DNA of 64,000 bases from Clonostachys chloroleuca. Lineage: Eukaryota > Ascomycota > Sordariomycetes > Hypocreales > Bionectriaceae. The notes under the pieces were generated by a model that made no database searches, had not been told where the DNA came from, and was given only the letters and a program-made list of their open reading frames with translations. Positions 1 to 11,189 of the stretch are shown here, piece after piece (the first letter of the stretch is position 1; every line of letters starts with the position of its first letter). Made by a program: the position numbers and the translations under genes. Location: contig JBANAY010000004.1 of the NCBI GenBank assembly GCA_037952775.1, positions 10,850,001 to 10,914,000 on the forward strand, written 5' to 3'.

Positions 1-415
1 TGTGGAACAAAAGTTCGATTATCATTAAAAGTAGATGACAACAGGGAAAAGATTGAGTAATGTAGAGGTGGCTATCGCCAAAACCTAGTTCGACACATCA
101 CCGCCATGGTGGCGGTTACGACCTTCTTATGCTAGTGGCCTCAGCCACCTTGAAGAGGTTGAATGCAGACAAGGCGAGAGATGTTCAAGAACAATCAACG
201 TTTATTGCCTAACTGCATGTGTGTTATTTCTGCGTGCATCTGTGTGTGTTATTACTGCGTTGCGTCAAACCCCTTGTTTTTTTACTGTAGTAATAGCAAC
301 TTTTGCAACAATATTAGGTATGTTGCGGCCAGAAAGTCTCCCTTAGAAACGTAGGTTAGACGGACGCTCCTCCGGTCGCAGTCTAATGAATCCATACCCT
401 TCCCTCTATTTCACT
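1..415. other. intergenic, nothing recognised
   Basis: No gene is supported. A 63-codon open frame near 163-354 has low-complexity Cys/Tyr-rich composition, no recognisable domain and no partner exon, so it is not called. Confidence 0.6.
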
Positions 416-1354
416 TCACAATTTCTCAGTGTCCGACGTTGGTGTTAGATTTGAAGTGTCTTCCAACTCCAAGATCTGATGCTCTGGGGGCAGCTCCTGC
501 GCCACAGGTGTAGGATGCTTCCACTTCTCTCTTCTAGAATGCCCCTGCTCCGATGAGATGACACTTGGCACGCGTCCATCCGACTGCTGGTAGCCGCGTA
601 GGTGACCCCCGCCGCTGCTTCCATGCACTGACTGTTCTCGCCACTGCGATAGGCCTCTCGACTGCGGTGACAGGGTGGGCGAATCCTGTCGGGTAGGAGT
701 TTGCTGCATCATGTCGTGGTCGCAGTTCTTTGAGTAGGGAGACTTCAGGCCCATGCCAAATCCGAGAGTCGTCTTGTCGGGAAACCGAACTGAGGGCGAT
801 CTGTATCCCACCGCTGGGACCGTCCCGCTACCTTGAGACCGGCGAGACTCTTGGGTCTTCCTGGTCTTCCGCTTAAAACAGCAGATGGTCATCCCGATCA
901 TGAGCATTGCAAATAACGTGACTCCGACAGATATCCCAGCAGTCGTGGCGGTGGAGAGTTCTTCATGCGGCACTTCGGCGAGAAACGGTCTTGCAAGTCC
1001 GGCGTCGTCGTTCAGCCTCGCGGCATAGAGCTTGCCCTCTGGGCACCCACCAAGCTGGCAAGGGTTCGCGGAGCAGCATCCCATGAAGGGCGGCTTGGAT
1101 GCGGCGCAGGCAAACCACTGCACCTCCGGGTCCTCGCTAACGCATTTTTGTGGCTTGATTTGGTTGTACGAGTACGCTTGGAACGTGGTGTTTCGGAGGT
1201 TCTGGTCGGGGCAGTTGCCGTCGGATGTCTTGCATGGGTCGAGCGTGCAGCAACCGACAAAGTTCACTGACTTGCTGTTGCAGACGTAAAAGGAGCCGCC
1301 GCTGATGCAGTCGACGCCGAGGTTGTCGATGACCTCCTTTGCCGGTCCGACCAT
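416..1354 (-). CDS. Cys-rich single-pass membrane protein, function unknown
   Basis: The product is about 312 aa. The start chosen is the first in-frame ATG (codon 1352-1354); the frame stays open a little further upstream only from a TTG, so a spliced upstream exon is possible. The N-terminal 110 residues hold two similar Cys-rich blocks, each containing a GCC-x3-PC signature (FVGCCTLDPC and FMGCCSANPC). A single hydrophobic segment follows (about residues 138-160, ending in CCF), then a basic stop-transfer stretch (KRKTRK). The rest is a Ser/Pro/Gln-rich tail of about 150 residues that looks disordered and cytoplasmic. This layout (small Cys-rich ectodomain, one TM, disordered tail) recurs in ascomycete genomes without an assigned function; a cell-surface sensor or wall-associated role is inference. 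No signal peptide is visible, so the single TM would act as a signal anchor. Confidence 0.7.
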   Translation of the reverse strand: MVGPAKEVIDNLGVDCISGGSFYVCNSKSVNFVGCCTLDPCKTSDGNCPDQNLRNTTFQAYSYNQIKPQKCVSEDPEVQWFACAASKPPFMGCCSANPCQLGGCPEGKLYAARLNDDAGLARPFLAEVPHEELSTATTAGISVGVTLFAMLMIGMTICCFKRKTRKTQESRRSQGSGTVPAVGYRSPSVRFPDKTTLGFGMGLKSPYSKNCDHDMMQQTPTRQDSPTLSPQSRGLSQWREQSVHGSSGGGHLRGYQQSDGRVPSVISSEQGHSRREKWKHPTPVAQELPPEHQILELEDTSNLTPTSDTEKL

Positions 1355-2589
1355 CTTGTGGTGATGACTGGCGTTGTCACTTGGAGCGTGTGCGTTTCGT
1401 TGTTCTCGGTAATATTCTGACTTGTTGTCCTTGGTTCGCTTTCGCCGCAAAGGTGATGAATGGGAGAAGTACGGGGGAAGACAAGACTACAAGGGATTAT
1501 TATCAGAGGAAAATGTGCACGTGCTCGAGGCTAGACCTTGTGACTTACCGTGTTGTTCTGACCAAATTTGTCTCGTGCAGGTACGACTTCTGAGCGAGAC
1601 GTATAATAATGTCCGTCGACTAATACGGTCACTTTAATTGGACACCTGAGCGAGGCTGAGTCGTTGAACGAGCGAGGGAGGCCAAGTGTGCAAAGCTGAT
1701 GTCAGGTCCTTGCTGATAGCATGGTGCTGGTTCAACGTCAAGTCCAGGTCCCAGAATTTCAGCATGGAAAGAAATCTACTGTGACACAAAAAGTGGAGAA
1801 GGCCAAGGTCCTTTCTCTTTTGATTTCATGTAGCCGATAGCCAGACCAATCCAATATTCGGCTTCCCGCTCAGTCGTATGTTGAGAAGCACGATCATACT
1901 TAACCATCACCCATCAGTTGCTATGAATATTTCTAGCTCTTCCTACCCTGCATATGAAGTTTCTATTGTTGACTTGATTTGATTTAGACACAATAGCTAT
2001 ATGGCCCGAGCTAACGCAAAAAGAAATCAACTAACTGAGGTGGGGGTGGCTACCTATTCATATTCTTTGTTCGTTCTCAAAGGAAAGAAGGAGCTAAGTA
2101 GTGGAAATAGAGTATGACTAAAGAATAAATAGAAACGCCGGTGGGGGGTTTTGGACAGCATTGTGGACAGCGTTAAGATAACCCAAACAGCGCGTACATT
2201 GACACATTAAACTGAAGGCAATGCACCCTGTGAACCTTTGATCTTGGAAACATATGGAGCTAGAATCATTAATACTTTATGATGTCTTCCAAGCGATGCG
2301 ACAGCATCGGCGGGCTCATCATGCATTGTGATAGATGCAACTCGTTCATTGCCCAGCCCCCACCCCCTCGTGAAATCAGGTAGTTTCATGGGTATGAGAT
2401 GCCGGAAGAGCCCATATATTGCCCATTCTGTGAGTATTATCCGGGAATACCACGCTGCTCCCTAGCCAGTATATAACCTATTTTTATGGGAGTACATTTA
2501 GGCTGATCGGGAAAAGGGCTGAGCTTGTAATAGTTTTTCCGTCCTTCGACGCAACGACCTGCTGTTAATTTCAGGCACACTTTGGAATA
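1355..2589. other. intergenic, shared upstream region of two divergent genes
   Basis: About 1.2 kb of AT-leaning sequence without a supportable gene. It contains the upstream regions of the membrane-protein gene (leftward) and the esterase (rightward). No specific operator or repeat could be identified. Confidence 0.5.
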
Positions 2590-4019
2590 ATGAATCATCA
2601 TGGAGTACTTATATCTTGCTTTCTCTTCTTGGCGTCAAAGTCTTTTGGCATCGATCGTAAGTGTGAGCCTACGGCTTTATCAGCACCATGCGAACAGAAT
2701 TGGTATACCTGGCTACCATAGCTGCATTATGGCCCAAGGTTTATGGATCAGGTTCGTGGCGGAATAATCTAAAACATGTAGTATTCTTCGGAGACTCCTT
2801 CACGGACCAGTCCAGAGCGCATTCGATCAGCAACGGCACGTACCCCGGGAAATACTACCAGACCATCTACCCCCCTGATGATCCTGCCGCAGAGGGCCGT
2901 GTATCATGGCCTCGGTAAGTGTCGTGGCTTATTAGGACCAATATGAGAGCCGTTGCTGATACGAAGTCCCTTAGATATTTTGGAGTGTGTACTCTGGAAG
3001 ACCATGATTCGACTTGTGTTGGGGCTAGCTATTGACCAATTTGTACAGTTCTACAGCGAGCTGCCCTATGAAAACTACGCAGTCGGAGGCGCAGTGTGCA
3101 GCAACGACCTCACACCAGGCTTCAACGTTCCCGCCGTGTCGGGCGGCCAGCTCGCCTGGTTCGTGGAGGACCACGTACTTTCGAATGGAACAGGACATGT
3201 CCCACCAAAGTTGGATATCCCAGGCGCAAATACACTCGCGATACTCTGGGTCGGCACGAATGACCTCGGACTGCACTCCCTACTGGCACCCAACGCCACG
3301 GAAGGCAGAACATACTGGCCCAACATACCTCCGCTCACCCCGGCTGTCCCGCCAATCGCCGCCGGGAACGACAATGCCACGACGATGCTGGACCTGGCTG
3401 ATTGCCAGCTTGGCTCTCTCCAGAAGCTCTATGACTATGGGGTTCGGAACTTCCTCCTCTTGTCGACGATTCCTCTGCATTTGACGAAGTTATACTCGCC
3501 CGTCGATGATCCCGTAATTTACTGGCCGGAGCCGCATGACGGAGCTTCATGGCACAGACAGGCAAGTGTCGCAGAAATACATCGCTCGATGGCTCTGTAT
3601 TCTGATGGTTGATTAGATTTTCCAATACGCCAACGCGCTGAATGCTCTCTTACAGGTAGGAGTCAGGAGCTTTTCTCAGAAGAGAGACGCGCGGATAGAA
3701 TATTTCGACACGTATAGATTCTTCGAAGAGATATATCTCAATCCGGATCAATACTTCAACGGGACTGCGCCGGCCAACGTGACAGGCCATTGTCATCAGT
3801 GCCCCAACGCGACTGATTGGCGGTACTGCGGAGTGTAAGAAGTTTCGATGCCCTGTCCCATGCCGGAGGTAGCAACTAATCCGTTGAAATAGGGGAGATT
3901 GTAGCTGGGAAGAAAGGGATAGCTATATGTGGTGGGACGAGTTGCATCCAAGCGAGCAGACTGGGCGGTTATTGGCTAGGGAAATCGTCAGTAAACTAGA
4001 GGGGCGCTCAAAGTATTGA
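2590..4019 (+). CDS. secreted GDSL/SGNH esterase, carbohydrate esterase family 16-like
   Basis: The spliced model is 2590-2656, 2752-2914, 2975-2984, 3049-3561, 3617-3834 and 3893-4019, giving 1098 nt and 365 aa. Residues 1-20 form a signal peptide. The nucleophile block FFGDSFTD puts the serine at about 38, a GTNDLG block follows in exon 4, and the C-terminal DELHPS supplies the Asp/His pair (about 339 and 342), which is the SGNH layout. CE16 enzymes remove acetyl groups from small xylo- or cello-oligosaccharides; that substrate is inferred from family likeness. Two oddities need stating. Exon 3 is only 10 nt, but it is needed to keep frame and rebuild the WPRY motif. The intron after codon CAG (3562-3616) starts GCAAGT rather than GT. 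A later ATG at 2688 lies inside intron 1 and would lose the signal peptide. Confidence 0.82.
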
Positions 4020-4215
4020 GCAAGGGATGCCTCTGAACTGAAGACCGAGAAGGTTGGATGATTGCTCTCAATACTGCCTGGGACAATTTTGGGGTGAGAT
4101 CCCCGTGTGTTCTATCTGGTTCTGAAATCAGGTTCCGCTGTGAAGCTGTATCTTAAAATCCAGTGCAAAACGCTCTTGATACATAATGAAACGCCGCGAT
4201 ATCAAGCTGAGTCTT

Positions 4216-5907
4216 TCATGGCTTGCCCGTCATAAATTTTGCATTGGAGAGTAAACCACAGTGCAGCTCATCCCGGTTCTGGCCGAACCGGCGCATGGGT
4301 TTGTCAATGTGCTCCGCCGCGTCGAGAATATTTTTCTGCTCTATCTCATCAGCCCCTTCGAATGACAAGTAGAATATGGGCATGAATTCTTGTAGTTCGA
4401 AAGGATTTATCTGCATGATGTGCGGGATGAGCATCCATGCTTGAGCACTTAGTTCCCGGTGCTTCGATTTGATGGCGTCAAGCCAGGATTCGCCGTACAG
4501 AACGCCGAGATCGTAGAGCATGCGGGACACCATAAGTTGCATGTAAAAGATATTGAAGATGTACTCTGCCACCACGCGGCTATTCGGACCAGGCGCCACC
4601 CAGTATTTCTTCCTCACGAAGAAGTCAGGATCAGCCACTTCTCCGAAATCTCCCACATTCTTTCGAATGTAAGCCCAGTATTCCGGCAGCCCGGCCTCAA
4701 ACTCGTCCAAGGCCTGCCACATGTGGGTTGAGATTTCTTTCGATCTGTCAGTGTACGGGATGGGATCAGCATGGGCTGACTTGATGACAGTTGCCCACTC
4801 CACTCTTTTGTAGAAGCAATGTTCGAGGAGTTCAGTCATCGGGACCCATAGCCCGTCTTGGCCCAAGCCCTCATCAGCCAGACTAATACGCCGCATCTGC
4901 TCCAAGGCTTCTTTCCACGGCGCACTGCTGAAAGGTGTCTCACTGGGAAACTGAAGTTCGTATCCTGCCTAAGGAGCGGGGGCGGTGTTAGCTAAGGTAA
5001 CCAAGTTGAGCCGGAGAAACTCAAACACATACCATCAGGGACTGATTTGTCAATGTGGCCGTGACATCCAGTTTGTCTCCCAAGTTGGGCAGCCCTTTCC
5101 TGATCAACAGCTGGGCCACCCCATCTGAGTGTGCCTTCCAAGCGGACCAGCCCATGTTGAGAAAGAATGCCTCTCCGGTTTGGTGGATCATCGTAGCGGC
5201 AGCCAAGGTCTCTGGGCTGAGGGCCCCCGGCCCGTTGAGAGCAAGCCGGAGGCTTTGGAGTGCCTTTCCGTAGGTATTCATCGTGTCGACACTCGGCGCC
5301 CTCAAACCTTGCTTGCAATCCGACCAGGAGGAGCACCAGTAATTTGCGCTATCGAGCAGACATTCGCTCTGGGACAGCCGTACTGGGATCGACGGGAGGC
5401 AGATCATGGCCGTGGTCCTGATTGCCCCAGGCCCCTCTATGGTCGCAACCAGCCGAGACGCGACCTGATCGGAGACGGAGAGCAGGCTGGCCTGTGGACT
5501 GACAACAAGTCGAAACGAGCGAAGGGATGAGCCCCGTCCACCAACCGGGACGACTCCCCTGGCGGCACGGGGCCGTGCAACCAGTACCCGCCCGTTCGCT
5601 CCGCTAGCGGCGGATACCCGTGCTCGATCGTGGGGGCCGTGATTGTTGTCGCTGGAGCTGGAGGCCATGTCTCGAGGCTTGGTCGAGGCCGCGTGCCGGA
5701 CGTTATGCGCTACGAACTTGAGGGCGAACGACGGGCCCGGGCACATGATGTTGGCTCGCGCGCAGGCTGAGCAGGTGGGCCAGGCCTGGTCGCACTTTTT
5801 ATCCGGCCAAGTTAACGCGGGTTTTTACGATGGAGGCCTAGTGGCACACTTACCCTTACTCGCTTGTGCTTACAAGGTTGGCAGTACGGTTTTGGAACTC
5901 CAGGCAT
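4216..5907 (-). CDS. Zn2Cys6 fungal transcription factor
   Basis: Three exons (5854-5907, 5033-5794, 4216-4968) give 1569 nt and 522 aa. The 59-nt first intron splits the zinc cluster. After splicing the six cysteines fall at 9, 12, 19, 26, 29 and 36 with the canonical C-x2-C-x6-C-x6-C-x2-C-x6-C spacing (CQPCKHKRVRC then DQAWPTC). A Pro/Ser-rich linker follows, then about 350 residues of the helical fungal-specific regulatory region typical of the Fungal_trans_2 group (LAAATMIHQTGEAFFLNMGW, AHSDGVAQLLIRKG). These proteins bind CGG-type elements in the nucleus and usually control catabolic or secondary-metabolite genes. The target is unknown. The neighbours (a secreted esterase and a lactonase-like enzyme) make a carbon-catabolic regulon a guess only. 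Intron 2 (4969-5032) has a GTATGT donor. Confidence 0.85.
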
Positions 5908-8032
5908 CTTGCCGGCTTGAGGATCTTGGAGCTATTATGGCGGTGGTGGGCAAACGCGGGAAAATATCTCAGAAGAACAACAAAAGGAATGTCCCATGCA
6001 TGTTGTCTGCTGATCTGTCATGCATGGAGCTAGATTCTGCGTGTGCCATTGGACGAGGCCGAGCTGAAGAGTGGGTGCCGTCGCGGTATCACTCTACAAT
6101 TGGGACTTTGTTGCCATGACTTGGCCCTTCGCCAAACACGAGAAATTCGGTGTAACAAAGCAACAACGGTGGGCCAGGTCAGGCGGGACTTTGGGTTGGT
6201 TCTGCATGTTCCGAAGCGGTGTTGAAAAGAGTCAGATTATCGCTAGGAAGAAAGACGGACCTTTTTGCAATAACGGGTACGTACCTACCCAGACCCGATG
6301 ACGTAATCATTCTACAGGTCGCAATCCCAAACGGCCAGCGCTTCCAATCGGACCTCACAGGTTGTTACGGTTTCGGTGCCCAGCTCTCAATTTATTTATC
6401 TGATATGGTAGTATTGTATTGGATTGTTTTGAGTGCCTCTATGTAACGGTTGCCTTCAATGGCTGCCCACCAAGATCCAGAGGGGTGGAGGCAAAACTGA
6501 GCTTAGTCAGTAATAGAAATGAGTAAGCTGACTCCGCCTACCCTATATCCCTCAGGATTAGGAAAACCTCCAGCAAGTCGAAGCAGATAAGACCAATTGA
6601 AAGCACATATGGGAAATAATTAAAGAAAAATAACCGATATACAGTTTTCAATTGATTTAAATTTTTTCCTAGCTGCTATCGTTTTTAGTTGGGAGCGCAG
6701 ATCTGCCAAGATTTGTGCTCTGATTTGAACTCTTGGTTCTTTTATTTGCTGTCTTTACTGAAAAGCACTGCGTTTTCTTAGGTGATACCCAAGCGAGTGA
6801 CATAGAACATGGCACACCAAAGCTCTGTTTACGCAAGTCAAGGACCTTGTTTTCTAATCAATAATACTAAACGCAATAATAAGCAAATTAATGATGATTA
6901 TTCTACAGTAATTAGCTTATTATTGTATTTATTATTGACTAATTGTTTTGTTATTGTGTTGACATTCAACGCTGGAGGTTGTAGGTATGCCATGTTTTAT
7001 GTCAGTCGCTTGGTACCCTTTGAATTGCTTTTCCTTTTGATCACCGATGACTCCATAGGTTTGGATAAGCCTGAACTTCGGGAAGATTTGAATGGGTTTA
7101 GTGCCTTGGCTCTCATTTTTGCAGACATTAGATGAGTGAAGCTTCATAGCAAGGGTTTCTAAGTGGCTCATCAAAATCCAGGCAGAGTCAAACCACCCTT
7201 CTAGATCACCGGTGCATAATTGTAGGTCAGGGCGTATGTTCTCTAGGTTTGGTTTCATCAATATCTTTTGTTGGCACCTTATGTTGCAGTAGTTTATTTC
7301 CGGGGAAGTTTCCTATGACATGCTGACTTAGGCCTGTACGAGCGATGAGGTGCCGACTAATAATTAAATGCTTTCACGTCTCCTAAAACCTGAATTTCAT
7401 CAAAAAGACCTCCATATCTGATACAACCTAAGGGTTACCAATGGAGAGCGCTCCCAGTTCTCTTGGAGTATTGATCGACCCAAGAACTCGTTCTCGTCTT
7501 GAAAGCTTTTCTCAGCAACCCTTCAGCCAATTTTCCAGAGCTTGAAGCCGTTGCGCTATTCTCGCCAGTGGACGCATTGCTTCCACTGTAGAATACTCCT
7601 CTTATTGGCTCCCAGCGAAGGCTCCAAGGTCTCGTTAGCTTCCTGTGCCTTGTCCACATCTGAGTAGGTTCCAACAACCCCGCAAAGAGTCCTTGTTCGG
7701 CACTCATAAAAGGCTGACATTGCATTGCATGAAGCTAATTACCAGCTCAATGACTTGGTTGGGACAATGTGGACCGTCGGCGGCGGGGTAATCATAGAGC
7801 GAACGAAGCTGGATATTTATCCATCTCCGTCATTCTGGCTCTAGCCCCACAGTCGGAGGTTGGCCGACCCTGAAAATTGGTGGGGAAAGTGCTGCCAAGA
7901 GCTCCTCCGTCGAGCAATTAACCTCTTCACTTCTTGCATCCCCGCGAACAGTCTCCAGATCACCAACCCCAACGTTGCATTGAAGCTCCAGCCCAGCTCT
8001 AGTCACTCTCGTCGTGTGAGCTAGCCGGAGAC
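5908..8032. other. AT-rich intergenic region, possible degraded sequence
   Basis: About 2.1 kb without a convincing gene. The part around 6590-7000 is strongly AT-rich. Minus-strand open frames at 6932-7261 (109 codons) and 7435-7725 (96 codons) have ordinary amino-acid composition but no motif I recognise, and could be fragments of one decayed gene. A plus-strand frame at 6809-7135 is low complexity. None is called. Confidence 0.45.
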
Positions 8033-9778
8033 ATGGCGTCATTACAAGCTCGCACTGCTAACACCTTCCTTGTCATGGTTGCTACCTCCCTCGTCACTGC
8101 TTTTATTTTTCAGAGCGCGTTCCTCTACTACTCCGGCGGCCTTAAAGCCCTGAACCCGTTCTCTCTTCTATCATCGTCGACAAACACCAATTCCAACATG
8201 GACCTGAGTTCAATTTCCCTTCCCGCGCAGGCACAATGGATGCTTCCCGCCTCTACTGTCGTTTTGCCGTTTGTTCAGCCACCTGACATCGCCAATGCCA
8301 CTGCTGCAAGTCACTCTATCCTCACATTCTATCCTATTCAAGAAATTCAGCATTACAGCGTGTTGCTAACGTAGTGTTATAGCTCTTTATTCCGCCGGGA
8401 ACCACCTTGGAGAGTCTCCTGGAAAAGCCGTTCCATGTCCATCATCAAGACTTCCTCGACATCATCGGATTAAATCCCACCTTGACCAAGATTGCCGACT
8501 CGGGCACCAACCCCATGTTTCACGAGGCCCCTGTCTGGTACCCCCCACGGATGAGGTGTTTTTCTGCCAGAACGCCGGGGCTAAGGCAGCAGGTACAGGG
8601 TTGAACCGCTCTAGTGTTCTCCAGAAGGTTTCTGTCCCCGAGGCCGTATCGGTATCCCACCTCCGCGATGCCACTGGCCATGTCAAGGTGGAGGTGGTGC
8701 CTTTTGATCCGCCAGTGATCAACCCCAATGGTAAGCTAAACGGAAGAAGTTTTCCTCGCCTTATTTCGTCGCCCATCAGTCTCCGTCCTTCATCTACTTT
8801 ACGTTCATATGGCAAGCCGTGCTAACTAGTGTTTTTTCCCTGCAGGTGGAACCAATTATCAAGGAAACTTCATTTTCGCTGGTGAAGGCCAGGGATCTCG
8901 AGTGCCACCAGCGCTCTATTTAGCCAACCCCGTTGCCCCGTACAATACCACCCAACTTGTCAACAATTATTACGGTCGCCAGTTTAACTCTGTCAACGAT
9001 GTTGCCGTCAACCCCGCTAATGGAGATATATACTTCACCGATGTGACGTATGGTTACCTCCAAGACTTCCGACCGGAGCCTGTGCTGCCGAACCAAGCCT
9101 ATAGACTCAATGCAGTGACAAAAGCTCTGACAGCTGTTGCTGATGATCAAATCAATCCCAATGGTGAGATTTCCAGCAATACAATAGAACATAGTAGCCT
9201 TTCTAACTGTCAATGTAGGTATCACCTTCTCACCAGATGGAAAGTATGCGTATATTACCGAGACGGGCGCTTCGATGGCCTTCCAGGGCTATTTCCAATC
9301 ACGGCCTGCTGGAATGTAAGTTTGAGAAGGAAGTCTACCATTGGAATGGAACAGAATCAGTTAACAATCCCCGCAATCTGGATAGTTACCGTTATACAGT
9401 TGCTCAAGACGGCACATTCGAGAACCGAAAGTTGTTTGCCCACGTAACTGTTAGGATCGCAGACGGTAAGTGATACGCACAAACCTCAACCCCACCAAAA
9501 TATTTGGTTATCCTTCAGGTCCAATCTCTCGTACCAGTGCTGACACTGATCTCGAACCCCTTTTAGGAATCCATTGTGATAATAAGGGCAACGTCTATGC
9601 GGGATGCGGCGATGGCGTCAATGTCTGGAATCCATCTGGCGTGCTTCTTGGCAAGATCTTCACTGGAAGAACAGCTGCCAACTTCCAGTTTACGGGTGAT
9701 GGGCGTATGATCATCATGGGCGCCACTCACCTTTATTTCGCCACCCTGGGTGCGAAAGGTGCAGAACTATCTTGGTGA
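8033..9778 (+). pseudogene. SMP-30/gluconolactonase-like (lactonase) gene with a single-base frameshift
   Basis: Exons are 8033-8305, 8383-8730, 8846-9163, 9219-9315, 9386-9465 and 9567-9778. All exon phases agree only if one base is missing in exon 2. Upstream the frame reads HEAPVWYP, and downstream, one frame over, TDEVFFCQNAGAKAAG; the junction is a six-C run at 8541-8546 where seven would keep frame. With that base the product would be 442 aa. An N-terminal hydrophobic segment (about residues 10-33) suggests secretion or a membrane anchor. Six-bladed propeller signatures follow: FNSVNDVAVNPANGDIYFTD, ITFSPDGKYAYITETG, DGIHCDNKGNVYAGCGDG and WNPSG. The family includes metal-dependent lactonases and phosphotriesterase-like hydrolases. 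Intron 1 (8306-8382) has a GC donor (GCAAGT). A sequencing error is as likely as real loss of function. Confidence 0.8.
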
Positions 9779-10101
9779 AGAGTGATACTACACTAGACTG
9801 GAATCGAGCATACTCCTATGAATGCGTCCAGTGCATAGTATCACCATGGAGACCTGATAGACCACTTCTAAGCAGATGAATAATAAAAAGCATGTCCTGT
9901 AATCTTTGATTAAGAGCTGCAGCAAAAGTTGCGGCTTCATAGCAAGCGGCATGCGTATGCTAATATCACGAAGGACAACATGACGTAGCCCAGTTCTATA
10001 ATCATATTATACTGTGGTCGTTGAATTAAAATTAAACGATAATAGGTAGGCTAAAATAGAAAACACCAGTCATATATACCTCCCAATTCCTAATATCTCA
10101 C
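9779..10101. other. short convergent intergenic region
   Basis: About 320 bases between two convergent genes. Only 3' flanking sequence is seen, AT-rich around 10020-10080. Confidence 0.5.
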
Positions 10102-10522
10102 CTACTGCCTGACAATGAAAGATTTCCACTCCGATTCCGCGGCATCACACCCTCCAAGGGTGGCCTGGATCGGTTCTCCAGAGCAGTCCTCTTCAGCAAA
10201 AATGAAAACTGTAGCATTTGTTAGGCACAAACACGTGGCGTCAAATCTGATGTCAGGACTTACGCTTGAAGTTGTCTGAAATATCGCCGAGGCCAATACC
10301 GTAGATAGAAGGGCCGGTTGGGTCATTTAGGTGCAGGCTTGTGCACTTGCCGGTGTCCGACTGAAGAATTGTCCAGATTCCATAGTTTTGCGTTCCGCTG
10401 CAGGTGGGCGAGCCCCAGAGACGGAAGTCGGAGATATGAGGATCATTGCGCGCACTGGGTCCCGAGGCCTGGGTTCCGGCGACGAAGATGGAGGCAGAGG
10501 CGGCGATCGTGGCGAAACGCAT
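10102..10522 (-). CDS. small secreted four-cysteine protein
   Basis: Two exons (10264-10522 and 10102-10208) joined across a 55-nt GTAAGT...CTACAG intron give 366 nt and 121 aa. Residues 1-19 form a clear signal peptide (MRFATIAASASIFVAGTQA). The mature part of about 100 residues has four cysteines (in TCSG, KCTS, DCSG and GCDA contexts), enough for two disulphides, and no recognisable enzyme motif. Such small secreted proteins are frequent in plant-associated and saprotrophic ascomycetes and include effectors and surface proteins; which applies here cannot be told from sequence alone. The next gene downstream on the opposite strand is the lactonase-like locus. Confidence 0.8.
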
Positions 10523-11189
10523 TTTGAAGTCTATGTGCGTTTGTGTATAGAGGAAAGGATTTTGAACAACAATGGCTGTCGAGATTGAAGCAGATGAGAT
10601 GATAAATGTTAATGATTAAGTGACAATTATATCCTTGGAGAGATGTGGGTTAATATATCAAGACTAGTACAGCAAAAGAACAGTCACGGCAAAGTCGGGA
10701 TCGGTAAGCATGAGTGATGTCTCGTATTTGAATCCTCATGGTAGTCATGTGAAGTGCCTTCGTATGATTCGGTGGATGTGACGGCCTTTCAGCACATGCA
10801 GACGTCGTGGATCAATATCCGTCGAGCCGAGCTCGTGTCGATCAGCGGGGGCTGACGTGTCTGCCGTCAGACTTGTGGAGAAGAAGTGAGATCCGGATCG
10901 GAGTAGTGGCTGTTCACAAGACTCGTAGGCGGTGTAAATACGAAGTTTTGATGGTCTTTGTCGTCATGATCTACATTGCCCGCGTCCCGCTTTTGGAGAG
11001 ACCCTGACGCAGAATGTTCTGAGGGGCTATTACAACTGACCAAATCCCCACCGAACAGCTCTTGAACGGAATGCGGCAAGCTACGGCACCTAAAGTGTCA
11101 TCCATCTTTCTTATTGTAGCTATTTTGAGCAAGGCGTATTGATTACACACAAGTGACAGTAGATAAGCCTTAGACTTCAGGCTAAAGTC
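10523..11189. other. intergenic, nothing recognised
   Basis: About 670 bases holding the upstream region of the small secreted protein and the 3' flank of the acuF-like gene. No supported gene or repeat. Confidence 0.5.

Noticed and set aside
163..354. 63-codon open frame
   Set aside because: Low complexity, no homology signal, and no support from splice sites or context.
5021..5746. Zn2Cys6 factor starting at the Met in NIMCPG
   Set aside because: This would delete five of the six cysteines; a spliced upstream exon supplies a proper start and a full cluster.
6809..7135. 108-codon open frame in AT-rich DNA
   Set aside because: Composition follows the local AT bias and no domain is visible.
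9316..9385. Apparent second frameshift and stop in the lactonase gene after RPAGM
   Set aside because: A normal 70-nt GTAAGT...ATAG intron joins RPAGI to YRYTVAQDGTFENRK in phase, so no break exists here.
9466..9566. A shorter intron ending at TTCAG near 9520
   Set aside because: It would insert extra residues before GIHCDNKG; the acceptor at 9566 recreates the family motif DGIH directly.
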